DNA of 26,045 nucleotides from Gemmatimonadota bacterium. Its GTDB lineage: Bacteria; Gemmatimonadota; Gemmatimonadetes; Palauibacterales; Palauibacteraceae. A model generated the notes under the pieces. It saw only the letters and a program-made list of their open reading frames with translations. It was not told the DNA's origin and searched no databases. Position 1 is the first letter of the stretch; each line of letters begins with the position of its first letter. Positions 8,406 to 15,892 of this stretch are shown here, piece by piece. The position numbers and the translations under genes are program-made. The stretch lies in contig JAUVTH010000002.1 of the NCBI GenBank assembly GCA_030601615.1, positions 1 to 26,045 of the forward strand. Direction: 5' to 3'.

Positions 8406-9088
8406 TGAAGACACTCCGGGCGACCCTGGAGAGAGGTCTCCGCAAGGCTGTCAGTCCGGTCATCAACTGGATGGTCGATGCTCGCGTGCATCCGAATACC
8501 CTGAGCACGCTGGGGTTCCTGATTACGTGCTCATCGGGCTTCTTCTTCCATTCGCACAACGTTCGCACGGCCGGTGCACTGATCCTGGTCGGCGGTATGT
8601 TTGACCTGTTCGACGGCACGGTGGCGCGTCGGACGGGGTTGGCATCGCCGTTCGGGGCGTTCTACGATTCCACTCTCGATCGGCTGTCGGAGATCATCGT
8701 ATACATCGGACTCCTGTCGCTGTACAACGACTACAGGGCCGACGCCAACGACGTCGTGATGATCTATGTGGTGATCCTGGCCATGGCTGGTTCTCTTATG
8801 ATCAGCTACACGCGAGCACGAGCGGAGGCTCTGGGGATCGACTGCACAGTCGGGATCATGCAGCGTGCGGAGCGCGTGGTTCTCATAGGTGCTGCGGCGC
8901 TGCTGTTCGGAGAGCAGAACAACGGCGCCGTCCTGCGCGTCGTGCTCTGGGGCCTCGCGATCCTGACGAACCTGACGGTGCTGCAGCGGATTGTCTGGGT
9001 CTACCGGAACACGCGGCCCGAAGGCGTGGCGGTCGGGAAGGCGGTGTGGAGGACGCCTGAGTGGTTACGTAGAAAATTAGATAAATAA
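8405..9088 (+). CDS. CDP-alcohol phosphatidyltransferase, likely phosphatidylinositol phosphate synthase
   Basis: This membrane enzyme joins a CDP-diacylglycerol (or CDP-archaeol-like) donor to a polar alcohol. The family signature D-x2-D-G-x2-A-R-x8-G-x3-D-x3-D is complete, with Asp67, Asp70, Gly71, Ala74, Arg75, Gly84, Asp88 and Asp92. Several hydrophobic helices follow. A SYTRARAEALG...QRAER stretch resembles the SY-x-RARAE...R-x-ER segment of inositol-phosphate-using members. The next gene makes inositol-1-phosphate, which supports phosphatidylinositol phosphate as the product. Phosphatidylglycerol phosphate or another product cannot be ruled out. I chose ATG 8405 (TGATG overlap with the gene before). 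A GTG one codon earlier is possible. The product is 227 residues. Confidence 0.82.
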   Translation: MKTLRATLERGLRKAVSPVINWMVDARVHPNTLSTLGFLITCSSGFFFHSHNVRTAGALILVGGMFDLFDGTVARRTGLASPFGAFYDSTLDRLSEIIVYIGLLSLYNDYRADANDVVMIYVVILAMAGSLMISYTRARAEALGIDCTVGIMQRAERVVLIGAAALLFGEQNNGAVLRVVLWGLAILTNLTVLQRIVWVYRNTRPEGVAVGKAVWRTPEWLRRKLDK

Positions 9089-9104
9089 ACGAGTTGGTTG
9101 ATAT

Positions 9105-9115
9105 CACTTCAAGTG
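9105..9115. repeat. Small palindrome CACTTcAAGTG in AT-rich leader of ino1
   Basis: Perfect 5-bp arms around a single C, 11 bp before the inositol phosphate synthase start, within a 37-bp AT-rich gap (9089-9125). No ribosome-binding site precedes the ATG. The palindrome could be an operator or a message hairpin, or chance. Confidence 0.3.
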
Positions 9116-9125
9116 GATTGTTGAA

Positions 9126-10448
9126 ATGAGTGAACATACTGGCGGACGAGACATCGCTCCCGCGGAGGGGCGTCTGGGAGTGCTTCTGGTCGGACTAGGG
9201 GCTGTGTCCACGACGGTGATTGCGGGGGTCGAGGCCGTGCGGCGCGGGCTCAGCAAGCCGATCGGATCGATCACGCAGATGAACACCATCCGACTCGGAA
9301 AGCGGACGGACAGCCGCACCCCCCTCGTGAAGGACTTCGTGCCGCTCGCGGACCTGGACGACATCGTGTTCGGGGCGTGGGATCCGATCCCGGACGATGC
9401 CTACGAGTCAGCGCGCCACTGTGGAGTGTTGCGACCCGAGGACCTGGAGCCGATCGCCGATTTCATGAAGTCGATCAAGCCGATGACGGCGGCGTTCGAC
9501 AAGGCCTACGTCAAGAAGCTGGACGGCACGAACGTCAAGACCGGTGCTAACAAGATGGAGCTCGCGGAGCAGCTGCGGGAGGACATACGCCGGTTCAAGG
9601 AGGAGAACGGGTGTGACCGCCTGGTGATAGTGTGGGCCGCGTCGACCGAGATCTTCCTCACGCCCGGGCCGGTTCACGACACCGTCGAGTCGCTGGAGCA
9701 GGCCATGCGAGACAACCACGAGGCGATCGCCCCGTCGATGCTCTATGCCTGGGCCGCGCTCCAGGAAGGCGTGCCGTTCGCGAATGGCGCACCGAACCTG
9801 ACCGTAGATCTGCCCGCGATGCTCGAGCTCGCGAAGCGGAACGGGGTTCCGATCTGCGGTAAGGACTTCAAGACGGGCCAGACCCTGATCAAAACGATCC
9901 TGGCGCCGGGGCTCAAGGCCCGGATGCTGGGGCTCGCCGGCTGGTTCTCCACGAACATCCTGGGGAATCGAGATGGCGAAGTGCTGGACGATCCGGAGAG
10001 CTTCAAGACGAAGGAAGAGTCCAAGCTCGGCGTGCTCGAGCACATCCTCCAGCCTGACATGTATCCGGATCTTTATGGGGACATGTACCACAAGGTGAGG
10101 ATCAACTATTACCCGCCGCGTGGAGACAACAAGGAGGGCTGGGATAACATCGACATTTTCGGGTGGATGGGATACCCGATGCAGATCAAGATCGATTTCC
10201 TGTGCCGCGACTCGATCCTTGCCGCGCCGATCGTGCTCGACCTGGCTCTGTTCCTCGATCTTTCCCGACGCGCGGGGTTGCACGGCGTGCAGGAGTGGCT
10301 GTCGTTCTACTTCAAGAGCCCACAGACGACGCCCGGGCTGTATCCGGAGCATGACGTCTTCATTCAGCACTGGAAGCTGAAGAACACGCTGCGGTGGCTG
10401 ATGGGTGAGGAGCAGATTACGCATCTGGGGGTCGACTACGAAGAATAG
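9126..10448 (+). CDS. ino1: Inositol-3-phosphate synthase
   Basis: The enzyme converts glucose-6-phosphate to myo-inositol-phosphate with NAD as a recycled cofactor. The 440-residue protein has an N-terminal NAD-binding fold (LVGLGAVSTTVIAG, residues 20-34), then SITQMNTIRLGKR, a long TNILGNRDGEVLDDPESFKTKEE stretch split over the classic signature of the family (GNRDG ... F-x-TKEESK), and an RINYYPPRGDNKEGWDNIDIFGW segment near the C-terminal part. These are the conserved blocks of the synthase. No insertion or frameshift is seen. The start is ATG 9126 without a visible ribosome site. The gene follows the lipid synthase by 37 bp and is probably in the same operon. A strong hairpin lies 33 bp after the stop. 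Confidence 0.95.
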   Translation: MSEHTGGRDIAPAEGRLGVLLVGLGAVSTTVIAGVEAVRRGLSKPIGSITQMNTIRLGKRTDSRTPLVKDFVPLADLDDIVFGAWDPIPDDAYESARHCGVLRPEDLEPIADFMKSIKPMTAAFDKAYVKKLDGTNVKTGANKMELAEQLREDIRRFKEENGCDRLVIVWAASTEIFLTPGPVHDTVESLEQAMRDNHEAIAPSMLYAWAALQEGVPFANGAPNLTVDLPAMLELAKRNGVPICGKDFKTGQTLIKTILAPGLKARMLGLAGWFSTNILGNRDGEVLDDPESFKTKEESKLGVLEHILQPDMYPDLYGDMYHKVRINYYPPRGDNKEGWDNIDIFGWMGYPMQIKIDFLCRDSILAAPIVLDLALFLDLSRRAGLHGVQEWLSFYFKSPQTTPGLYPEHDVFIQHWKLKNTLRWLMGEEQITHLGVDYEE

Positions 10449-10480
10449 CGGCGACCTATCAGGCTGTCCGGAACACGAGA

Positions 10481-10516
10481 TGGGAGAGTCGGCGCCGCTA
10501 CGGGCGCCGATTCCCA
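10481..10516 (+). terminator. Hairpin terminator after ino1
   Basis: The inner stem TCGGCGCC/GGCGCCGA (8 bp) has a six-base loop (GCTACG). A wobble pair, an A-T pair and an outer TGGG/CCCA arm continue it, with a two-base bulge on the left. The T-run that follows is weak. It lies between ino1 and tmk. Confidence 0.55.
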
Positions 10517-10536
10517 TATCTGACTACTGAGGATCA

Positions 10537-11184
10537 TTGAGCGACCAAACGAGATCTGAAGGGCTCTTCATAGCGTTCGAGGGGGGAGAGGGGGCTGGCA
10601 AGTCCACTCACCTGAGACGATTGGCGGAGCGGCTGGACCGTCTGGGTATCGCGCATCTCCTTGTGCGCGAACCGGGAGGAACACCTGCGGGCGAGAGGAT
10701 CCGCCGGGTGGTTCTGGACCCCGAGACGCCGGTGTGCGCCGAGACCGAGCTCCTCCTGTATCTGGCTTCCCGCGCCGAGTTCGTCCGCAGGGTGGTACGC
10801 CCGGCGCTCGAGCGGGGAGAGCTGGTGCTCGCGGATCGATTCGAGATGTCGACCTACGCCTACCAGGGGATGGCCCGGGGGCTGGGGCTCGACCGAGTGA
10901 GGGACCTCAACGCATTCGCCACCGGGGGCCTCAAGCCGGACGGCACGGTGATCCTCGTTCTGGATCCCGACGTCGGAAGGGGCAGACAGCATGGTGGGAT
11001 GGACCGCCTGGAGCGCGAGCACGCGGATTTTCACCGTGCCGTGGCGGACGCGTACGAGTTGCTGGCCGCTTCCGATCCGGGCGTCATCACGGTCTCCAGC
11101 GACGATACGGTCGATGCAGTGCAGGAGCGCCTGTGGAAGGCGCTGTCGGATCGGTGGCCGGATCGCTTCCCGCCGGGAGCGTGA
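10537..11184 (+). CDS. tmk: Thymidylate kinase
   Basis: Tmk phosphorylates dTMP to dTDP with ATP in dNTP synthesis. The 215-residue protein shows the P-loop EGGEGAGKST (residues 15-24), the dTMP-binding REPGGTPAGERIR, the DRF motif (100-102, with SxxAYQG after it), and a LID segment (about 148-165, GRGRQHGGMDRLER) with basic residues. Length is normal. The start is TTG at 10537, the only credible one because an in-frame stop lies at 10528 (its codon is TGA). GAGGA lies 3-4 bp upstream, which is close. The gene sits in a separate unit after the ino1 hairpin. Confidence 0.94.
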   Translation: MSDQTRSEGLFIAFEGGEGAGKSTHLRRLAERLDRLGIAHLLVREPGGTPAGERIRRVVLDPETPVCAETELLLYLASRAEFVRRVVRPALERGELVLADRFEMSTYAYQGMARGLGLDRVRDLNAFATGGLKPDGTVILVLDPDVGRGRQHGGMDRLEREHADFHRAVADAYELLAASDPGVITVSSDDTVDAVQERLWKALSDRWPDRFPPGA

Positions 11185-11274
11185 AACCTTTTCTGTGTGT
11201 GAGAGTTTCAGGTAGAGGGGCGCACGGTGGCGCGCCTTCTGGAAATCGAACGTGACCAGCTGGACGGAGGCTAG

Positions 11275-12960
11275 ATGAAGTTTCGAAGTTCCTGGACGAT
11301 ACCGGTGGCGGCCTTGCTGGCCACGCTGGCCAGCGGCGGTTGGCTGCTGCAAGAGAGTGCCGAACCAACGGCTTCACAGGCCCTTCTCGAGACGGTCGTG
11401 CGCCGCGTTTCGGACAATTTCGTCGAGGAGGTCTCGCCGCAGGACCTGTACGACAAGGCGATCGACGGCCTGCTCATGGAGCTTGGCGATCCATATGCTG
11501 CCTTCATCCGTGCCGAGAATCAGACCAGCGCCCTCCTGTCGAACAGCTACGGCGGGGTCGGCATGCGCATCCTCGCCGAGGAAGAAGGGATCACCGTCCT
11601 TGGGATCATCCCGAACAGTCCTTCCTCTACGCTCGATATCAGGCCCGACGACCGAATCGTAGAGGTGGATGGTGAGTCAACGGTCGGGTGGAGCCAGACG
11701 GAAGCCGTATCCGCCCTCCGCGGACCCAAGGGAGAGGCGGTCCAGGTGGCCGTCCGCCGAATCGGCGACTCTGACCTCCTGCAGTTCGAGATCGTAAGGG
11801 ACGACGTGCACATCGTGGCCACCCAGTCGCTGATCCTGTCCGACGATGTCGGCTACGTATACCTGCAGCAGTTCAGCCGGAAAGCCACAGAAGAGCTCCA
11901 GGTAGCCATCAGCGACCTCCTGGCGCGCGGGGCCAGATCGGTCATCCTGGACCTCAGGTATAACCAGGGCGGAGTTCTACGCGAGGCGGTCGAGATCGCG
12001 GACCTGTTCCTGGACGAAGGAGAGATGGTGGTCGACACTCGCGCCAGGGATCCGCGCGACAGCTACACGTTCTCGGCGCCGGGCCCGAACCGGTATCCTG
12101 GTCTGCCGGTCGTCGTTCTGGTGAACGCCTGGTCGGCCAGCGCGTCCGAAATCGTCGCAGGCGCATTGCAGGACCACGACAGGGCGCTGGTGCTGGGCAC
12201 CCGTACCTTCGGCAAGGGCGTGATGCAGAGCGTGTTCCCGCTACCGGGAGGCAACTATCTGCGTCTCACGACGGGAACCTGGTACACTCCCTCCGGAAGG
12301 TCCATCCACCGCTCGCGCGGAGAGGGAGACGCGGCGTTCGCCCTCGGCTCGAACGAGTTTAACGAAGCGGTCTCCGAGGCGGTTCAGCTTGGCATGGGGG
12401 TGACCGACGGGTTCGTCGCCGACCGTGGAGACGCGGTTGCGGACACGGCGGATCTGCAGACGTATCAGACGGCCTCGGGCAGGCTGGTGTATGGAGGCGG
12501 TGGAATCATGCCCGACCTGATCGTCACGCCGGACACGCTCACCGTCGCGGAGCAGGAACTACGACAGGTTCTGCTGGATGCCGACGTGCCGTTCCCCGAC
12601 CTGGCGTTCCGGTTTGCCGTCCGGTATGAGAGAGAGCACTCCGAACTGGCCGAGAATTTCATGGTCACCCGTGAGATGCGCGGCGAGTTCCTGGCCTTCC
12701 TGGAGGAGCGTACCGGGGTCAGCTTCGACCCTGAGCTGGTGGACGCCGCGGGAGACCTGGTGGACTTCCAGCTCGCCCGGCAGGTAGCGACCGCCGCGTT
12801 TGGAGAGTCGGCTGGACTCAGACGAGCGGTGGAGCGCAGCCGGCAGGTCGAGGAGGCCGTCCGGTTGCTGAACGGAGCGGCCACGCAGGAGGAGTTGCTG
12901 GCACTCGGTGAGCAGGCGAGAGACGAGCAGGCCAGACAGCCACTTGGACCGGAGAGTTGA
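11275..12960 (+). CDS. S41 C-terminal-processing peptidase, first tandem copy
   Basis: A secreted or membrane-anchored serine protease that trims exported proteins at the C-terminus. The 561-residue protein has an N-terminal hydrophobic anchor or signal (about 7-24), a PDZ-like domain (about 90-180), and the S41 core with SASASEI around Ser289 and TFGKG with Lys314, plus Gln318. The 25-residue Ser-to-Lys spacing is that of CtpA/CtpB, so the Ser/Lys dyad is intact. A ~110-residue C-terminal helical domain follows YGGGGIMPD. GGAGG (11266-11270) is 4 bp before ATG 11275. The next gene is a paralogue 7 bp downstream. Substrate is unknown. Confidence 0.93.
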   Translation: MKFRSSWTIPVAALLATLASGGWLLQESAEPTASQALLETVVRRVSDNFVEEVSPQDLYDKAIDGLLMELGDPYAAFIRAENQTSALLSNSYGGVGMRILAEEEGITVLGIIPNSPSSTLDIRPDDRIVEVDGESTVGWSQTEAVSALRGPKGEAVQVAVRRIGDSDLLQFEIVRDDVHIVATQSLILSDDVGYVYLQQFSRKATEELQVAISDLLARGARSVILDLRYNQGGVLREAVEIADLFLDEGEMVVDTRARDPRDSYTFSAPGPNRYPGLPVVVLVNAWSASASEIVAGALQDHDRALVLGTRTFGKGVMQSVFPLPGGNYLRLTTGTWYTPSGRSIHRSRGEGDAAFALGSNEFNEAVSEAVQLGMGVTDGFVADRGDAVADTADLQTYQTASGRLVYGGGGIMPDLIVTPDTLTVAEQELRQVLLDADVPFPDLAFRFAVRYEREHSELAENFMVTREMRGEFLAFLEERTGVSFDPELVDAAGDLVDFQLARQVATAAFGESAGLRRAVERSRQVEEAVRLLNGAATQEELLALGEQARDEQARQPLGPES

Positions 12961-12967
12961 TAGGGTG

Positions 12968-14665
12968 ATGAAGAGGTTGAACCGGACATGGGTGCCCGCC
13001 GTGGCCGTAACGGTCATGGCTCTGGGGACGGGTGGCTGGCTCCTGCAGCAGGGTGCGGGCGCACAGGACAGCACCGTGTTCAAGGCCCGGCTATTTGAGG
13101 AGGTGCACCGCCTCGTAGCTGAACGGTATGTGGAGGAGATGGACCCATCCGTCATGTACCGGATGGCGATCGACGGCATGCTTTCCGAGCTGGGCGATCC
13201 CTATTCGGTGTTCATCAGTGCGAAGGACACCGACGATCTCGAGCTGTCGATCGAGGGTGAATACGGTGGCCTCGGTATCCGGATCCAGAAGGTCGGCGAG
13301 TGGATCACGGTGATGGGCATCATCGCGAATACTCCCGCCGAGCGGCAGGGACTGATGACCGGGGATCGCATCGTCGGAGTGGAGGGCGAATCGGCCCGCG
13401 GTTGGGACGACGTGGAAGCGGTCGAGCGGCTCAGAGGACCCAAGGGAACACCGGTATCGATCACGATCGGACGGGTGGGGGCGGCCGAGCCGCTGGAGTT
13501 CACGATCGTTCGCGACGAGATCCACGTTCAGACGGTCAAGAGCTTCATGGCGAACGACCGCATCGGATTCGTGCACCTGGAAGGATTCAGCCGGGACGCG
13601 CGCGAGGAGGTCCGCGCGGCGATCGAAGACCTGCAGGACCAGGGAGCTGAGGCCCTCGTGCTGGACCTGCGCTGGAATCCGGGCGGCCTGCTGGATCAGG
13701 GCGTCGCCGTCACCGACCTGTTCTTGCCTCGGGGGGCAGGCATTGTAGAGACACGGTCGCGGGTCGAAAACCAGAACTTCAGCTTCGGCGCTCCGAACGA
13801 AGAGGTGTTTTCCGGGCTGCCGATGGTCGTGATCGTCAACACCGCCAGCGCCAGCGCGTCGGAGATCCTGGCGGGCGCCCTGCAGGACCACGATCGGGCG
13901 GTCATTCTTGGCACGCCGACGTTCGGAAAGGGTTCGGTACAGACCGTATTCTCACTGCCCGGCGGTAATCACCTCAAATTGACGACGGCGGGCTGGTACA
14001 CCCCGAGTGGGCGCTCCATCACTCGCAGCATGGAGCACGGCCTGGCCGATGATCTGGCCCTTGCCGTTACGGCTCAGGTCTCGGCGACGCGCGGCATCAT
14101 CGCCGACACGGTGGGGCGGAAGGTCTTCCATACGGACGGTGGGCGCACCGTATACGGCGGTGGCGGGATCACGCCGGACGTGATCGTCCCCGATACCACT
14201 ACGGTTGACGAAAGAGAGTTCGAGCGGGTCGTCGGCAGGGGCGGATTCTCACTCCGCCAGCTCGCGTTCCGGTTCAGCGTTCAGTGGACGAATGATCACC
14301 CGGACATTGCCGAGGACTTCACCGTGACGCCAGAGATGCGGCGGGAGTTCTATCGGATGATCACTGAGGTGGAAGGGCTCGAGGTGGACGAGGACCTGTT
14401 CGAGAAGGTAGGGCTTCGGGTGGACCGGTTCCTGGAGGCCCAGATCGCCAACTCGGCTTTCGGGGAGATCGAGATGTTCAAGCGCTTCGAGGCGCACAGC
14501 CCGATGTACCAGGAATCGATTCGACTGCTGCAGGAGGTAGACTCGCCGGAGGACCTGCTCAACCTGGCCATGGGCGAAGAGTGGGCAGACGAGACGTCTG
14601 CGGACCCGGAAGCGGACAGCAACCTGGCGGAAGCGCGTACCTCCACGCGGGACGGAGACTACTAG
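12968..14665 (+). CDS. S41 C-terminal-processing peptidase, second tandem copy
   Basis: The same domain order as the preceding gene: signal or anchor (about 8-30, ending near GAQD), PDZ-like domain (about 100-185), and peptidase core with SASASEI around Ser296, TFGKG with Lys321 and Gln325. The catalytic set is complete. The C-terminal domain after YGGGGITPD is also shared, and ends in an acidic tail. Similarity is obvious across the whole length but the two have diverged at many positions, so the duplication is not recent. I chose ATG 12968 (565 residues). A GTG one codon earlier and an open frame into the first gene exist, but the ATG begins a proper signal peptide. No credible promoter lies in the 7-bp gap, so both are probably on one message. 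Confidence 0.92.
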   Translation: MKRLNRTWVPAVAVTVMALGTGGWLLQQGAGAQDSTVFKARLFEEVHRLVAERYVEEMDPSVMYRMAIDGMLSELGDPYSVFISAKDTDDLELSIEGEYGGLGIRIQKVGEWITVMGIIANTPAERQGLMTGDRIVGVEGESARGWDDVEAVERLRGPKGTPVSITIGRVGAAEPLEFTIVRDEIHVQTVKSFMANDRIGFVHLEGFSRDAREEVRAAIEDLQDQGAEALVLDLRWNPGGLLDQGVAVTDLFLPRGAGIVETRSRVENQNFSFGAPNEEVFSGLPMVVIVNTASASASEILAGALQDHDRAVILGTPTFGKGSVQTVFSLPGGNHLKLTTAGWYTPSGRSITRSMEHGLADDLALAVTAQVSATRGIIADTVGRKVFHTDGGRTVYGGGGITPDVIVPDTTTVDEREFERVVGRGGFSLRQLAFRFSVQWTNDHPDIAEDFTVTPEMRREFYRMITEVEGLEVDEDLFEKVGLRVDRFLEAQIANSAFGEIEMFKRFEAHSPMYQESIRLLQEVDSPEDLLNLAMGEEWADETSADPEADSNLAEARTSTRDGDY

Positions 14666-14730
14666 GACAGACTTATCCAGACACCCGGAAGCGAACCCGG
14701 ACATCGGGTCCGGTCCCATTCACGAAAACG

Positions 14731-14774
14731 ACACGCGCCCCTGTGCCGAACGCTCCGGCCGCAGGGGCGCGTGT
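14731..14774. terminator. Perfect 13-bp stem, shared terminator of S41 and HU genes
   Basis: ACACGCGCCCCTG and CAGGGGCGCGTGT form a perfect 13-bp stem with an 18-base loop. It lies 65 bp after the S41 stop (+) and 56 bp beyond the HU stop (-). On the minus strand it is followed by CGTTTTCG, so termination of HU is the better supported function. Confidence 0.7.
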
Positions 14775-14830
14775 CATCGAGGGCTCGCTTCGCTCGCCCC
14801 CTGCCTGAATTGTGGATCTGTCCGGGATCG

Positions 14831-15124
14831 CTACTCGCGAACGCGGTCCTTCAGACCCTTGCCGGCGCGGAAGGAAACACTGTTACGCGCGGCGATGGTG
14901 ATCTCTTGGCCCGTCTGGGGATTCCGGCCCTTACGAGCCTTCGTCCGGCGCGTCTTGAACGTGCCGAATCCCGTGATGGTGAGGTCGCGGCCGGCGTCCA
15001 GCTCGACAGCGATGATGCCCTCGCCGGGCTTCGTCGAGAAGATGCAATCCATGACCTCCATAGCCTTGGCCTTGGATAGATCACACCTGCCGGCGAGCTT
15101 GTCCGCAAATTCCTGTTTCGTCAC
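14831..15124 (-). CDS. HU-type DNA-binding protein
   Basis: A small dimeric nucleoid protein of the HU/IHF family that bends DNA. The 97-residue product begins VTKQEFADKLA, contains the beta-arm region GFGTFKTRRTKARKGRNPQTGQEI (conserved Arg/Pro pattern of the DNA-binding arm split over this stretch), and ends with SFRAGKGLKDRV. I chose the GTG at 15124 because AGGAGA is well placed 7 bp upstream and it gives the normal family start. An in-frame ATG at 15160 would add 12 residues, but it lies upstream of that ribosome site. HU or IHF subunit identity cannot be decided from sequence. Confidence 0.93.
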   Translation of the reverse strand: MTKQEFADKLAGRCDLSKAKAMEVMDCIFSTKPGEGIIAVELDAGRDLTITGFGTFKTRRTKARKGRNPQTGQEITIAARNSVSFRAGKGLKDRVRE

Positions 15125-15177
15125 GCTGCCGTCTCCTGTTGGGTGATAGTGAAGTAACAAATACCCCAGATGAGCCC

Positions 15178-15206
15178 ATTATGTAGCATCTATTCGAGGT
15201 TGGCAA
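15178..15206 (-). promoter_or_regulatory. Sigma70-type promoter of the HU gene
   Basis: Read on the minus strand, TTGCCA (-35) and CATAAT (-10) are separated by exactly 17 bp. The -10 matches 5 of 6 bases and the -35 matches 5 of 6. Predicted start is near 15171, giving a leader of about 47 bases with the GGAG ribosome site near its end. Confidence 0.7.
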
Positions 15207-15386
15207 GGCAAATAGCCGCGGAACTCGGGGACGGATAGGGGGACAGGTCGCTCGGTGGGGTCGCTTTGGGGGTTGGGGACGACCCGTCGGCGGCCAGAAG
15301 CGGGGTTTGACTCGCGCGTTCCGGGGCGGGAGATTTGGGCGCCCAACGGAGCTCCACGTCACGATAACGAACAGGAGGTTGGTGAG

Positions 15387-15878
15387 ATGACGGATGCGAG
15401 GCCGAGCTGGAAGTCGATCCTGGTGATGGTCGGGGTCGTCATTGGTGTCGGGTGCTCCGTGGCGGAAGACACGGTTGACCGCTCCGCCATGTCGGACGAG
15501 GCTTCGCGCCCCGTTGCCGGGGCCAGGTCGGACGCGACCACGAGCCAGTCGATGAAGCCCCTGGATCTCATGGCCTATCTAGAGTCCGACGAGAGGCCGG
15601 TCGTCCTCGACGTCCGCAGTCCGGAGGAGTATGCGGAAGGGCACGTTCCCGGCGCGGTCAACGTGCCGTACGATCAGATCAGCGCGCGCCTGGACTCTCT
15701 AGAAGCTTACCGCGACCGCGGATTTGTGGTCTACTGTCGTACGGGCCGGCGCGCCGGAATCGCTGAGACGGTCCTGATCGAGGCCGGGTTCGAGCGCGTC
15801 TGGGATCTCGAGGGTCACATGGTCGCATGGCGGGAGCAGGACCTCCCGCTCACCGTTACGACGGCTGATTGCTGCTGA
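15387..15878 (+). CDS. Rhodanese-domain lipoprotein or secreted protein
   Basis: A sulfur-transferase fold protein, probably outside the cytoplasm. The 163-residue product has a hydrophobic N-terminal segment (about 10-22) ending in Cys23 (IGVGC), an imperfect lipobox with Gly at -3. A low-complexity linker follows, then a single rhodanese domain (about 57-155). It contains LDVRSPEEY, GHVPGAVNVP, and the active loop CRTGRRA with Cys117. The CRTGRRA loop is typical of a single-domain rhodanese. The protein ends in two cysteines (DCC). I chose ATG 15387, which has AGGAGG (15373-15378) 8 bp upstream. The substrate is unknown. It is followed closely by an asparaginase gene, probably in one operon. 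Confidence 0.85.
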   Translation: MTDARPSWKSILVMVGVVIGVGCSVAEDTVDRSAMSDEASRPVAGARSDATTSQSMKPLDLMAYLESDERPVVLDVRSPEEYAEGHVPGAVNVPYDQISARLDSLEAYRDRGFVVYCRTGRRAGIAETVLIEAGFERVWDLEGHMVAWREQDLPLTVTTADCC

Positions 15879-15892
15879 CTGGAGGGACTACC

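Noticed and set aside
9408..10517. Minus-strand open frame of 369 codons opposite ino1
   Set aside because: Antisense shadow of a conserved gene, Arg/Gln-rich composition with no motif.
11182..11210. TGAAAC/GTTTCA inverted repeat after tmk
   Set aside because: Six-base arms 17 bases apart with weak internal pairing, overlapping the tmk stop. Too weak to call a terminator.
15307..15335. TTGACT as a promoter for the rhodanese gene
   Set aside because: The -35 box is good but the best -10 at 17 bp (GAGATT) matches only 3 of 6, so I do not list it.
15869..15892. TTG 15869 as asparaginase start
   Set aside because: The ribosome site GGAGGG lies downstream of it, and it would add eight residues ahead of the family start. 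Kept only as an alternative.
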